This document shows positions 50,996 to 60,530 of a stretch of DNA of 64,000 bases, in pieces. The notes beneath the pieces were generated by a model. That model was not told the DNA's origin. It saw nothing but the letters and a program-made list of their open reading frames with translations, and did no database searches. The translations under genes were made by a program, and so were the position numbers. Position 1 is the stretch's first letter, and each line of letters begins with the position of its first letter. This DNA is from CAWEYO01 sp963813315 (lineage in GTDB: Bacteria; Pseudomonadota; Alphaproteobacteria; Rhizobiales; Rhizobiaceae), in the NCBI GenBank assembly GCA_963813315.1, contig CAWEYO010000004.1, positions 62,001 to 126,000 of the forward strand, read 5' to 3'.

Positions 50996-52495
50996 TCACG
51001 CCTCGTAGTGGTCGCGCACCAGGCGGTCGAGCAGGCGCACGCCGAAACCCGACCCCCATGACTGGTTGATTTCGTTTGCCGGAGAACCCATGGCGGTGCC
51101 TGCGATGTCGAGATGCGCCCAAGGTGTCTCCTTGACGAAACGCTTCAGGAACTGCGCAGCCGTGATCGACCCGCCGTAGCGGCCGCCGATGTTTTTCATG
51201 TCCGCGTTCTTGGAGTCGATGAGCTTGTCGTAGTCGGCGCCGAGAGGCATACGCCACAGTTTCTCTTGCGTTGCGAGCCCCGCAGCGGTGAGCCGCTCCG
51301 ACAGTTCGTCATTGTTGGAGAAGAGGCCGGCATAGTATTGGCCGAGGGCGACCATGATCGCGCCGGTCAGCGTCGCCAGATTGACCATGAACTTCGGCCC
51401 GAAGCGCTCATTGCAGTACCACAGCGCGTCGCACAGCACGAGGCGACCCTCGGCATCCGTGTTCAGCACCTCAATGGTCTGCCCCGACATCGACTTCACG
51501 ATATCGCCGGGCCGCTGCGCATTGCCGTCGACACTGTTTTCAACGCATCCGATGATGCCGACAGCATTGACCCTGGCCTTGCGGGCGGCCAGCACGTGCA
51601 TCAGACCGACAACGGCCGCCGCCCCTCCCATATCGCCCTTCATGTCTTCCATCCCGGCCGCGGGTTTCATAGAATTGCCGCCGGTATCGAAGACGACCCC
51701 CTTGCCAATGAAGGCGACCGGCTTCTCCCTCGCCTTGCCCCCTTCCCACGACATGATGACGAGACGTGGCGGCCGGGCGGAACCCTGCGCGACCCCCAGC
51801 AGGGCTCCCATGCCCAGCTTTCTCATTTCCCTCTCGGTCAGTATCTCGACCTTTACCCCCAGGCTTTCGAGGCCCCTGGCCTGCGCCGCGAACTCCACCG
51901 GACCAAGCATGTTGGCCGGCTCGTTAACGAGGTCACGCGCAAGTGTCACGCCGTCAACCACGCTCTGCGCGTTAGCGAACTCCCTTTTGGCTACACTTGG
52001 CTGCCGGCACAGGATGGTGAACTTCGCCGGTTTTGCGTCCGGCTTGCCGTCACCATTGTTCTTGTCCTGCCTGGTCTTGTATTTGTCGAAGGAGTAGGCG
52101 CGCAACAGGATTCCGGCGGCGAAATTTGCCGCATCCGCACCGGTGACCTCGACACCCGCGACATCAAAGACGACGGTGACTTCGGCCGGCTTGCGAATCT
52201 GGCCGAATACGGCGCCGCCGAGCTTGAGCCAGGCGTATTCGTCGATTGCCGCCGTCTTCCCGACGCCGATCGCCACGAGCCTGTCGAAGGGGGTGCCCTC
52301 CGGCGCTATCAGCTCGATGGATGTGCCCGATTTGCCTGTAAATTCGGTGATTTGGCGCGCCCGTTCCAGCACGTGCGCGGGATCGCAGGCCTTTCCAGCC
52401 TCGCTTAGCCCGCCTTCTTCCGCGGACAAAACCACGACGTTTCCCTTTTTCGGCGTGGCGATCCTGGCAAAACTGATCGTTGGTCTGGCGGTCAT
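50996..52495 (-). CDS. pepA: Leucyl aminopeptidase
   Basis: A 499-residue M17 zinc aminopeptidase; the family forms hexamers. Motifs: FIGKGVVFDTGGNSMKPAAGMEDMKGDMGGAA (active-site Lys and metal Asp) and the signature VLNTDAEGRLVLCDALWY (metal Asp and Glu, Arg). It removes N-terminal residues from peptides, and in E. coli also binds DNA. The start at 52495 has AGGA; the frame is open to 52525. It is divergent from lptF and upstream of holC. Confidence 0.95.
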   Translation of the reverse strand: MTARPTISFARIATPKKGNVVVLSAEEGGLSEAGKACDPAHVLERARQITEFTGKSGTSIELIAPEGTPFDRLVAIGVGKTAAIDEYAWLKLGGAVFGQIRKPAEVTVVFDVAGVEVTGADAANFAAGILLRAYSFDKYKTRQDKNNGDGKPDAKPAKFTILCRQPSVAKREFANAQSVVDGVTLARDLVNEPANMLGPVEFAAQARGLESLGVKVEILTEREMRKLGMGALLGVAQGSARPPRLVIMSWEGGKAREKPVAFIGKGVVFDTGGNSMKPAAGMEDMKGDMGGAAAVVGLMHVLAARKARVNAVGIIGCVENSVDGNAQRPGDIVKSMSGQTIEVLNTDAEGRLVLCDALWYCNERFGPKFMVNLATLTGAIMVALGQYYAGLFSNNDELSERLTAAGLATQEKLWRMPLGADYDKLIDSKNADMKNIGGRYGGSITAAQFLKRFVKETPWAHLDIAGTAMGSPANEINQSWGSGFGVRLLDRLVRDHYEA

Positions 52496-52865
52496 TGAAT
52501 GTCCTGTCGGGAGAGCGCTCGTCACGGCGCGATCTTGATGGTTTTTAGGCTATAGCAAGGCTTTCGCGCCAAGGCGAATTGAGCGCGGCATGGAGCGTTT
52601 GTGCAGAGGACTGTGCGCTTTGTGACACTCCAGGCAACCAAAGGCGCAACAACGCTGTACGTGGCTTGCGGTCGTGAACGGCAACGGAGTATTAACTTCG
52701 TTCGTTGGGCATTTCTTAGCCGATCATGGCCAAGAGTTTGCCGGCTCTTACGGTCCGCTGCCGCTGGAGCATGTTCGTGAACCCTGTTGTCGGCCGTTTG
52801 CGGAGCCGATAGCGGTCTGGCGGGGCATGGTGCGCCTGACTGCATGTGATAACGGACGCTGCTAT
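52496..52865. other. Divergent region between pepA and lptF
   Basis: 370 bases containing both promoters. No convincing gene was found; the plus-strand frame that runs into lptF from 52674 lacks family sequence before 52866. Confidence 0.5.
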
Positions 52866-53396
52866 ATGAAAGTGGTCGAACGCTACATTCTCGGAAGGGC
52901 GTTCGGAGTTTTCGTCGCGGCGACGTTCTGGACTCTGGCCATCGTATGGACGACGCAGGTGCTCGCCCACATCGATTTCGTGACCACCAGCGGCCAGTCA
53001 GCGCTTGCATTCTTCAATCTCGCGACGCTCGTGCTGCCGTCCGTCGTCCCGCTGGTAGTGCCTTTCACAATAGCGATCGCGGTCGCCCAAACCCTGTCGA
53101 TGATGAATTCGGACTCTGAACTGGTCGTCATCAATGCGGCCGGGAGTTCACGCCTGATAGTCATCCGGCCGATCCTGCTGTTGGCGGCTGGCGCCAGTAT
53201 CCTGACTTTTGCCGTCGACAACGGTCTCGACCCTTATGCGCGCCAACGGGTGCGCGTGTTGCTCTCGACCGCGCGTGCCGACCTCCTTTCAACTGTCGTG
53301 CAGGAGGGTAGTTTTCGCAAGATCGACGACGGGCTGTTTATACAGATAGGGGAGCGGCTGCCCGATGGGCGAACTCGGGGGCATTTTCGTAGCTGA
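52866..53396 (+). CDS. lptF: LPS export permease LptF, N-terminal part (frameshifted)
   Basis: 176 residues from ATG 52866: MKVVERYILGRAFGVFVAATFWTL, then transmembrane helices and SVVPLVVPFTIAIAVAQTLSMMNSDSELVVINAAGSS, the LptF/LptG permease pattern. After SFRKIDDGLFIQIGERLPDG the frame goes wrong (RTRGHFRS, stop at 53394). The next frame resumes exactly with LGGIFVADSRTKNVDL, so one extra base (an A at about 53372-53373) breaks the gene. LptF with LptG and LptB drives lipopolysaccharide out of the inner membrane. Confidence 0.88.
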   Translation: MKVVERYILGRAFGVFVAATFWTLAIVWTTQVLAHIDFVTTSGQSALAFFNLATLVLPSVVPLVVPFTIAIAVAQTLSMMNSDSELVVINAAGSSRLIVIRPILLLAAGASILTFAVDNGLDPYARQRVRVLLSTARADLLSTVVQEGSFRKIDDGLFIQIGERLPDGRTRGHFRS

Positions 53397-54072
53397 TTCA
53401 CGTACAAAGAACGTTGACCTCATTTATTACGCAAAAAACGGCGACATTGTTGGTCACGATGGAAAGAACGTTCTGTTGATGAGCGACGGCGTTGTTCACC
53501 GCAAGGCCGTCGGCGCCGAAGTTTCGATTATCCGCTTTGCTTCTTACGCTTTCGATATGTCGGCATTGACGGCCGGAGCCTCCGAAGTCCACATGTTTCC
53601 AAAGGACAGGACACTGGAATACCTGATCGATCCAGACCCGAACGATCCCATCTACAATCGCAAGCCCCAGCAGTTTCGGGCCGAGCTGCATCGGCGTCTC
53701 GCCGAATGGACCTATTCGATAGTGTTCGCACTGATCGCGCTTGCGGTTGCCGGCGATGCGCGCTCTCATCGCGAAGCCAGCATCCATCCCTTGGTCACGG
53801 CCTTGACGATCGCACTTGCCGTGCGCTGGCTCGGTTTTTTCGTGGCAAACCAGACCCAGACTGTTCCAGCTTATGCCATCGGCGTCTACGGAATTCCCAT
53901 CGGCTTCTCAGCAATCGCCGTATGGTTTATCTACACGCATCGCACAATGGAACTGCCATTCGCCTGGGCCGAGGGCATTGCGGCAATCTTCCGCAGGATG
54001 GGCGACCGCGTCATTCTCCTTCGTCACCGGCTCATGGGACACAAGGCTCAATCCACGCGAGGGCCTGCCTGA
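53365..54072 (+). CDS. lptF: LPS export permease LptF, C-terminal part (frameshifted)
   Basis: The open frame from ATG 53365 covers the periplasmic jellyroll domain (GGIFVADSRTKNVDLIYYAK ... FASYAFDMSALTAG) and the last three transmembrane helices (RLAEWTYSIVFALIALAVAGDAR, VTALTIALAVRWLGFFVA, IPIGFSAIAVWFIY) of LptF. It is in a different frame from the N-terminal half; together they make a protein of about 401 residues, the normal length. Its TGA overlaps the lptG ATG by one base (TGATG). Confidence 0.88.
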   Translation: MGELGGIFVADSRTKNVDLIYYAKNGDIVGHDGKNVLLMSDGVVHRKAVGAEVSIIRFASYAFDMSALTAGASEVHMFPKDRTLEYLIDPDPNDPIYNRKPQQFRAELHRRLAEWTYSIVFALIALAVAGDARSHREASIHPLVTALTIALAVRWLGFFVANQTQTVPAYAIGVYGIPIGFSAIAVWFIYTHRTMELPFAWAEGIAAIFRRMGDRVILLRHRLMGHKAQSTRGPA

Positions 54073-55157
54073 TGGGTTGGACACTCGGACGCTATTTCTT
54101 CTTCCGGTACCTGGTCATTGTCTCCTGGTTTTTTGCCGGAATTTTCGCGCTGGTCTTCATTATCGATTTCACCGAATTCTCGCGCAGCGCGGGCGGGCTG
54201 CCAGGCTTTACCGTCCGCACCGGGCTTTTGGTTTCGGCACTCAGGATTCCGATGATAATGCAGCAGGTCGTGCCATTCATCGGCCTGTTCGCCGCGATGG
54301 CAACGCTGGTTTCGCTCAATCGCAGGTATGAACTCGTTATCGCGCGAGCGGCCGGCATATCGGCGTGGCAGTTCCTGCTACCACCTTGCGCCGGGGCACT
54401 GCTCTTCGGAATCGCCACCGTGACGATGCTCAATCCCGTTGCCGCGTACGGACTGTCCCGCGCGGAGGCCATCGAAACATCGCTGCGCTCGGGCCAGTCG
54501 AACACCGTCTCGGCCTTCGACGCACCGTGGATACATCAGAAGACGGACGAGGGCGATACGATCATCGGCGCCCGGGCGATCCTCAATCAGGGGCTGGAGC
54601 TCGCCAACGCAGTATTCTTCCAGTTTAACGACGAGGGCGAGATCATCCGCCGGATTGATGCGAAAAGCGCATTTCTCCGCGCCGGCTATTGGGAGCTGAG
54701 CGGTGTCGAGCAATTCCGCGACGGCACCCTTCGGACTGCCATTGGGACCACCCGAATCAAGACCCATCTCAGGCCGGAGATTGTCCAGGAGCGGCTCGCC
54801 CGACCGGAGACGATCCCCTTTTTCCAGCTTCCAGGCAAGATCGATGTCGCACGCTCCTTCGGCCTGAGAGCAAACGCATTTGCCATGCAGTTCCATTCAC
54901 TTGTTGCCCTCCCCCCGCTGCTGGTCGCCATGACGCTGATCGCGGCTACGGTATCGATGAGATTTGCACGCATGGGACAGTCGGCGACCATGATTCTGGG
55001 TGGTATCGTCGCCGGGTTTCTGCTTTATGTCGTAACGGTTCTTGTTAAAGCGTTTGGAACGGCGGGATTCGTGCCACCGGCTATTGCGGCTTGGTTCCCG
55101 GTAGCGGTGGCAACGTTCTTCGGGGTAACATTCCTGCTCCACAAGGAGGACGGTTAG
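54072..55157 (+). CDS. lptG: LPS export permease LptG
   Basis: A 361-residue inner-membrane permease of the LptB2FG exporter. MGWTLGRYFFFRYLVIVSWFFAGIF begins helix 1; the conserved LPIMMQQVVPF-type loop is LRIPMIMQQVVPFIGLFAAMATLVSLNRRYELVIARAAGIS; the jellyroll domain covers residues about 150-260; and the last helices include MTLIAATVSMRFAR and ILGGIVAGFLLYVVT. Start ATG 54072 overlaps the lptF stop; its own stop overlaps the lptD start by one base. Confidence 0.95.
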   Translation: MGWTLGRYFFFRYLVIVSWFFAGIFALVFIIDFTEFSRSAGGLPGFTVRTGLLVSALRIPMIMQQVVPFIGLFAAMATLVSLNRRYELVIARAAGISAWQFLLPPCAGALLFGIATVTMLNPVAAYGLSRAEAIETSLRSGQSNTVSAFDAPWIHQKTDEGDTIIGARAILNQGLELANAVFFQFNDEGEIIRRIDAKSAFLRAGYWELSGVEQFRDGTLRTAIGTTRIKTHLRPEIVQERLARPETIPFFQLPGKIDVARSFGLRANAFAMQFHSLVALPPLLVAMTLIAATVSMRFARMGQSATMILGGIVAGFLLYVVTVLVKAFGTAGFVPPAIAAWFPVAVATFFGVTFLLHKEDG

Positions 55158-57580
55158 TGGCAGTGGCGAAAGCCAAGTTTCGTTCGTCGGCCTGTCTGGC
55201 GCGCCTGTCTGGTGCGACGGCGCTGGCGTGCGTTCTGGCCTGCACGTTCGCGCCCGCACCTGCCTTCTCCCAGGGCGTGGAACTCGCGGCGCCCGAAATC
55301 AAGGAAAATTCCCAGATGCTGCTCGAGGCGGACACGCTTGTGTACGACCACGACGCCAGTACCGTGACGGCCGCCGGCGGCGTCCAGATTGACTACGGCG
55401 GCAACCGTCTGGTTGCACAGCGCGTAACATATGACCGCAAATCCGGCCGCCTCATCGCCAACGGGCAGGTCGCGGTCGTCGACAGCACGGGGACCCGAAT
55501 GTTCTCCGACGAGATCGACATCACCGACGATTTCGCTGACGGTTTCGTCAACGCCCTGCGTATCGAGACAGTCGACAAGACGTACTTCGCAGCCGAAAGC
55601 GCCGAGCGCCAGCGCGGCGTCATCACCACCTTCAACAACGGTGTCTACACGGCCTGCGCACCGTGCGAGAAACAGCCTGGCAGGGCGCCGATCTGGCGAA
55701 TCAAGGCGCAGAAGATCATCTGGAACGGCGAAGCAAAGACAGTCCGCTTCGAGCGGTCGCGGTTTGAAATGTTCGGCCGGCCGCTCATGTATTTGCCTGT
55801 CCTCGAAGTCGCCGATCCGACTGTCAAGCGCAAGACAGGCTTCCTGATACCTGGCATCGGCTACAAATCGGAGCTGGGCGTCGGCTTCAACATTCCCTTC
55901 TATATTGCCCTGGCGCCGACCTACGATCTGACGGTGTCGGGCCGCTACTACACCAAGCAAGGCTTTTTCGGCATGGCCGAATGGCGCCAGCGCTTCAACA
56001 ATGGGCAGTACAACCTGAGGATGGCCGGCATCCACCAGGACGACCCCGGCGCATTCCCCTTTGGCACCGAGAACGGCGGCACCGAAGCCAACCCGAACCA
56101 GAATCGCGCGATGATCGGCAGCAAAGGCGACTTCGTCATCAATCCGCGCTGGGCCTTCGGCTGGGACGCCATGGCGCAGACCGACAAGAATTTCTCATAC
56201 ACTTACGCCATTCCTGGTTTCAGCAGCTATGTGCAGCGGTCGCAACTCTATCTCGTCGGGTTGAACGACCGGAACTATTTCGACGTCAGGGCCATGCGCT
56301 TCCAGGTGCAGGAAAACCTTCCCGACGAGGCGACAAGGGCCCGCAACGAAGAGCAGCCTTGGGTTCTGCCGACATTTGACTATGCCTACACTTCGGACGA
56401 GCCGGTCCTCGGCGGCGAACTCAACTTTGATGTCAATTCGCGCGTAATCAGCCGCTCGCGTCTGGACGATGCATTGGTCGTCCCGGTCGTCCGGGGTCCG
56501 GAAGGCACTGACAGCCGCCTGACGGCGCAAGCCGAGTGGAAGAAATCGATCGTGACCGACGGCGGTTTTGTCATAACGCCTATGTTCGACGTGCGCGGTG
56601 ATGCCACACACGAAGATCTCTCATCGGCCTCGCTCGACGCCATCAATACGATGGCCGGGGACCTGAACGGCCTCGCCTACAGTCCTGAAGGCACAACATA
56701 CAGCGGCGTGGTTGCCGACATCCGGTCCTCCTACAATCGCTTTATGGCGAGCGCGGGCCTCGAACTGCGCTGGCCTGTGCTGTTTTCTTCGATCGGTTCC
56801 AGCCACGTGCTCGAGCCGATGGCCCAGGTGTTCGCGCGGCCCGACGAGCGGTTCGCCGGATCCTTGGGCATGCTGAACGAAGATGCGCAGAGTTTCGTGT
56901 TCGATGCGACGACCCTCTTCGAACGTGACAAGTTTTCCGGCTACGATCGGATCGAAGGTGGAACCCGCGCCAATATCGGCCTGCGCTATTCGGGAAGCTT
57001 CAATAGCGGATGGGCAACGAACGCCCTCTTCGGCCAGTCCTATCAGCTTGCCGGCGAGAATTCCTTCGCTTCGCCCGATCTTGTCAATGCGGGCGCCTTT
57101 TCCGGTCTTGAGACCGACACCTCCGACTTCGTTGGACTTGCGGGCTTCATAAGCCCCATCGGAGTGTCCGGTTCCGTTGGCACCCGGCTTGATGAACAGA
57201 CGCTGGAATTGCGGCGCACTGAACTGAAGGCCGGCTATTCGACAATCCCCGTCACCGTGACCGCCAAATACACCTTTATCCAGGCGCAGCCGCTCTATGG
57301 GTTCCCCGACGACCGCACCGAACTCACATTCGCGACCTCGGCGCCGGTCCGCGAAAACTGGCGGGTCTTTGGATCCGGCACCTACGATTTCGAATCATCA
57401 ACGCTGGTTCGCGACGCGGTCGGCTTTTCTTATGGCGACGAGTGCTTTTCGTATGCGATGACTTTCTCGGAAACCCGCGACCGAATTACCCAGGACACGT
57501 CGCAGAGCATCGGGTTCAACCTTTCGTTCCGCACGATCGGCGATTTCGGCACCAACACGAGTATGTTCAGCACGCAGTAG
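55157..57580 (+). CDS. lptD: LPS-assembly protein LptD
   Basis: An 807-residue outer-membrane beta-barrel that inserts lipopolysaccharide into the outer leaflet. It begins at a GTG (55157) with an excellent Shine-Dalgarno AAGGAGG. A signal peptide (to about residue 35, APAPAFSQG) is followed by the OstA/LptA-like beta-jellyroll (LLEADTLVYDHDASTVTAAGGVQIDYGGNRLVAQRVTYDRKSGRLIANGQV) and the barrel (YLPVLEVADPTVKRKTGFLIPGIGYKSELGVGFNIPFYIALAPTYDLT ...), ending RTIGDFGTNTSMFSTQ. It is coupled to lptG, so the exporter and its acceptor are made from one transcript. Confidence 0.95.
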   Translation: MAVAKAKFRSSACLARLSGATALACVLACTFAPAPAFSQGVELAAPEIKENSQMLLEADTLVYDHDASTVTAAGGVQIDYGGNRLVAQRVTYDRKSGRLIANGQVAVVDSTGTRMFSDEIDITDDFADGFVNALRIETVDKTYFAAESAERQRGVITTFNNGVYTACAPCEKQPGRAPIWRIKAQKIIWNGEAKTVRFERSRFEMFGRPLMYLPVLEVADPTVKRKTGFLIPGIGYKSELGVGFNIPFYIALAPTYDLTVSGRYYTKQGFFGMAEWRQRFNNGQYNLRMAGIHQDDPGAFPFGTENGGTEANPNQNRAMIGSKGDFVINPRWAFGWDAMAQTDKNFSYTYAIPGFSSYVQRSQLYLVGLNDRNYFDVRAMRFQVQENLPDEATRARNEEQPWVLPTFDYAYTSDEPVLGGELNFDVNSRVISRSRLDDALVVPVVRGPEGTDSRLTAQAEWKKSIVTDGGFVITPMFDVRGDATHEDLSSASLDAINTMAGDLNGLAYSPEGTTYSGVVADIRSSYNRFMASAGLELRWPVLFSSIGSSHVLEPMAQVFARPDERFAGSLGMLNEDAQSFVFDATTLFERDKFSGYDRIEGGTRANIGLRYSGSFNSGWATNALFGQSYQLAGENSFASPDLVNAGAFSGLETDTSDFVGLAGFISPIGVSGSVGTRLDEQTLELRRTELKAGYSTIPVTVTAKYTFIQAQPLYGFPDDRTELTFATSAPVRENWRVFGSGTYDFESSTLVRDAVGFSYGDECFSYAMTFSETRDRITQDTSQSIGFNLSFRTIGDFGTNTSMFSTQ

Positions 57581-57664
57581 CGCGCGTCCGAGGTCATCGT
57601 TTCGCCGCATAGGCGTAGCATGCAACGTCATTCCCGCGACATTGCGAGATCAGGGTTGATTAGG

Positions 57665-58588
57665 ATGAAACGGGTCAGGCAGTTTCTTATTCCGGCGGGC
57701 TTCGCGCTGGCCGTCTTGGCGACGGCGTTGCCGGCGTTCGTGCCGGTTCCGGCTGCAGCTAGCGAAATCAAGTATGTCGTCAACAACGCTCCGATCACCA
57801 GTTACGACATTCAGCGCCGTGCCGCTTTCATACGCCTGCAACACGGCAAAGGCAGCGCCGCGGACGAGATGATTGATCAGACGCTCCGCCTGGCGGAAGC
57901 CAAGCGCCTCAACATTCGCATTACCGACCAGCAGGTGGACGAGGCATACGAGCGCTTTGCCAAGAACAACAAGATGCCGCTCTCGCAGCTCGACGGCGTC
58001 CTCACCCAAACCGGCGTGACCAAACAGCATTTCAAGGACTTCATCCGCGCCCAGATGAGTTGGAGCCAGGCGCTGAGCATGCGCGCGCGCTCGGGCGGGC
58101 GGCTCACCGAGCAGGAAGCTGTCAGGAAGATGCTTGAGAAGGGCGGCGCCAAACCTTCGGCGACCGAATACATGCTTCAGCAGGTGATCTTCGTGGTGCC
58201 CGCCAGCGAGCGCGGTTCGCTCGGCAAGAGAAAGCGTGAGGCGGAAGCAATGCGGGCGCGTTTCAAGACCTGCGACACGACCCGTCAGTTCGCCAAGGGG
58301 CTCATCGACGTGACCGTGCGCGACTTGGGCCGCGTGCTGGCACCGGAACTGCCTCCGGATTGGGCGGATTCGATCAAGAAAGCGAGCCCGGGCACAGCGA
58401 CGGGCGTTCGTGAGACGCAACGCGGCCTCGAATTCATCGGCATTTGCAGCGCGCGAGAAGTTTCGGACGATCGCGTCGCGCAATTGGTGCTGAACGGTGA
58501 GAACGCCGGCGGTGATCAGAGCGCCGACGAAATCAGCAAGAAGTACACCGAAGAGTTGCGGCAAAAAGCCCGCATCATCGAGCGCTAA
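57665..58588 (+). CDS. SurA-like periplasmic peptidyl-prolyl isomerase/chaperone
   Basis: A 307-residue exported protein with signal peptide MKRVRQFLIPAGFALAVLATALPAFVPVPAAA. The SurA N-terminal domain follows (EIKYVVNNAPITSYDIQRRAAFIRLQ ... DEMIDQTLRLAEAKRLNIRITDQQVDEAYERFAKNNKM). A rotamase domain is not obvious in the C-terminal half, as in other alphaproteobacterial SurA-like proteins. Such proteins escort outer-membrane proteins, LptD among them, through the periplasm. Its place between lptD and pdxA matches the E. coli order lptD-surA-pdxA-rsmA. The frame is open to ATG 57620. Confidence 0.88.
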   Translation: MKRVRQFLIPAGFALAVLATALPAFVPVPAAASEIKYVVNNAPITSYDIQRRAAFIRLQHGKGSAADEMIDQTLRLAEAKRLNIRITDQQVDEAYERFAKNNKMPLSQLDGVLTQTGVTKQHFKDFIRAQMSWSQALSMRARSGGRLTEQEAVRKMLEKGGAKPSATEYMLQQVIFVVPASERGSLGKRKREAEAMRARFKTCDTTRQFAKGLIDVTVRDLGRVLAPELPPDWADSIKKASPGTATGVRETQRGLEFIGICSAREVSDDRVAQLVLNGENAGGDQSADEISKKYTEELRQKARIIER

Positions 58589-58662
58589 GGCATGGTACCG
58601 AAAAGCTGACAGCCTTTCGGACAAAATCATGCGCAGAATCAAGTTTTAGAGATGGCTATTCG

Positions 58663-59709
58663 ATGAAAGGTCATCTCGTTCCAGGAGCCGCATCGGCGTT
58701 CCCGCCCCTCGCCTTGACGGCCGGTGACCCGTCGGGGGTCGGGCCTGAAATAGCAATTGCAGCATGGCGAATGCGCGATGCTGCGAATGTCCCTCCGTTC
58801 TACATCCTCTGCGACCCTGCCCTTCTTGCGGCGCGGGCAAGGGCGCTTGGCGTCGACGTCAAGATAAGGGAGGTCGCGCCGGGCGCCGCCTATGGAGCGT
58901 TTGCCGATGCGCTACCGGTGGTTCCCCTCGCGGCAGGTTTTACGGATTGTCTTGGGTATCCGGATGTTTCCAACGCTGCCGGCATCCTTGAATCCGTGGA
59001 CCGCGCGGTCGCCTATGCGCTGGAGGGTGCGGCAAGTGCAGTCGTCACCAGCCCGATATCCAAGAAGCCGCTCTATGAAGCCGGGTTCAAGTTCCCCGGC
59101 CACACCGAATACCTCGCCCATCTCGCAGCCAAGCGAACCGGCAACCCGGCAACACCGGTGATGATGCTGGCGGGACCAGACCTGCGTACGGTGCCGGTGA
59201 CGATCCATATCGCGCTTGCCGACGTGCCGGCAGCGCTGACGACAGATGCAATCGTCACCACGGCGCACATCGCGGCGACAGACCTTTCGACCCGTTTCGG
59301 CATCGCCCGGCCGCGCTTGGCGGTCGCCGGGCTTAACCCGCATGCCGGCGAAGGCGGCACCATGGGCCGCGAGGACGAGGAAATCGTGCGGCCGGCGGTG
59401 GAAACGCTCCGCGCGGAGGGCATCGATGCGTTCGGGCCGCGTGCCGCGGACACCATGTTCCATGCACGTGCGCGCGCCGGCTACGACGCGGCGATCTGCA
59501 TGTATCATGATCAGGCTTTGATCCCGGCCAAGACGCTTGCCTTCGACGAAACCGTGAACGTGACGCTTGGCCTTCCTTTCGTGCGCACGTCGCCCGACCA
59601 TGGGACGGCCTTCGACATCGCCGGCAGAGGTATCGCGCGCGCAAACAGCCTGATCGCCGCGCTGCGGCTTGCGCATCGGCTCGCCAGCCGGGCCGCGGCG
59701 GCGGCATGA
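58663..59709 (+). CDS. pdxA: 4-hydroxythreonine-4-phosphate dehydrogenase
   Basis: A 348-residue NAD-dependent, zinc-containing enzyme of pyridoxal phosphate synthesis. Motifs: LALTAGDPSGVGPEIAIAA at the start, SPISKKPLYEAGFKFPGHTEYLAHL, VAGLNPHAGEGGTMGREDEEIV and MYHDQALIPAKTLAFDETVNVTLGLPFVRTSPDHGTAFDIAG with the metal His. It overlaps ksgA by ATGA. Confidence 0.96.
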   Translation: MKGHLVPGAASAFPPLALTAGDPSGVGPEIAIAAWRMRDAANVPPFYILCDPALLAARARALGVDVKIREVAPGAAYGAFADALPVVPLAAGFTDCLGYPDVSNAAGILESVDRAVAYALEGAASAVVTSPISKKPLYEAGFKFPGHTEYLAHLAAKRTGNPATPVMMLAGPDLRTVPVTIHIALADVPAALTTDAIVTTAHIAATDLSTRFGIARPRLAVAGLNPHAGEGGTMGREDEEIVRPAVETLRAEGIDAFGPRAADTMFHARARAGYDAAICMYHDQALIPAKTLAFDETVNVTLGLPFVRTSPDHGTAFDIAGRGIARANSLIAALRLAHRLASRAAAAA

Positions 59710-60530
59710 GTGCCGATGGGCTGCCGCCGCTGCGCGAAATCATCCAGCGGCACGGCCTCGCGGCGAAGAAATCGCTCGGCCAGAACTTCCTGTTCGACCT
59801 CAACCTGACCGGCAAGATAGCCCGATCGGCTGGCGACCTTACAGGGCACACGATCATCGAAGTGGGGCCGGGGCCCGGCGGGCTCACTCGCGCGCTGCTG
59901 CTGCACGGCGCGCGAAAGGTCGTCGCGATCGAACGTGACGAACGCTGTCTCGGGGCGCTGGAAGAGATTTCGGCCCGCTATCCGGATCGTTTGGAAGTTA
60001 TCCGCGGCGATGCGCTGAAAACCGATTTCGCGACGTTGGTGCCGGCCGGCCCGACGAAGATCGTTGCCAACCTTCCCTACAATGTCGGCACCGAACTGCT
60101 GGTCGGTTGGCTCACGCTTCCGCAATGGCCGCCTTTCTACGAGTCGCTGACGCTGATGTTTCAGCGTGAAGTCGCGGAGCGCATCGTCGCGCGCACCGGC
60201 ACCGGCCCCTACGGAAGGCTGGCCATCCTGGCCGGATGGCGGACCGAAGCCAGGATCGCATTCGATGTGCCGCCGCAGGCCTTCACGCCGCCGCCGAAAG
60301 TCACATCATCGGTTGTGCATCTGGTGCCGCGCCAGGAGCCGCTGCCAGCCGATGTCCGAACGCTCGGCAAGGTGACCGAGGCTGCTTTCGGGCAGCGGCG
60401 CAAGATGCTGCGGCAGAGTCTGAAGAGCATAGGCGGCGAAAGACTGCTCGAAGCGACCGGTATCGATGGAACCCGGCGCGCCGAGACGCTGAGCGTTGAG
60501 GAATTCGTCCGGTTGGCGAATGCAATCTAG
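59706..60530 (+). CDS. ksgA: 16S rRNA (A1518/A1519) dimethyltransferase
   Basis: A 274-residue SAM-dependent enzyme that adds four methyl groups to two adjacent adenines near the 3' end of 16S rRNA. AKKSLGQNFLFDLNLTGKIARSAG, the SAM site VIEVGPGPGGLTRALL (as IIEVGPGPGGLT), and the target-base motif VANLPYNVGTELLVGWL are present. Coupled to pdxA. The stop codon TAG is the first three bases of a family C element. Confidence 0.96.
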   Translation: MSADGLPPLREIIQRHGLAAKKSLGQNFLFDLNLTGKIARSAGDLTGHTIIEVGPGPGGLTRALLLHGARKVVAIERDERCLGALEEISARYPDRLEVIRGDALKTDFATLVPAGPTKIVANLPYNVGTELLVGWLTLPQWPPFYESLTLMFQREVAERIVARTGTGPYGRLAILAGWRTEARIAFDVPPQAFTPPPKVTSSVVHLVPRQEPLPADVRTLGKVTEAAFGQRRKMLRQSLKSIGGERLLEATGIDGTRRAETLSVEEFVRLANAI

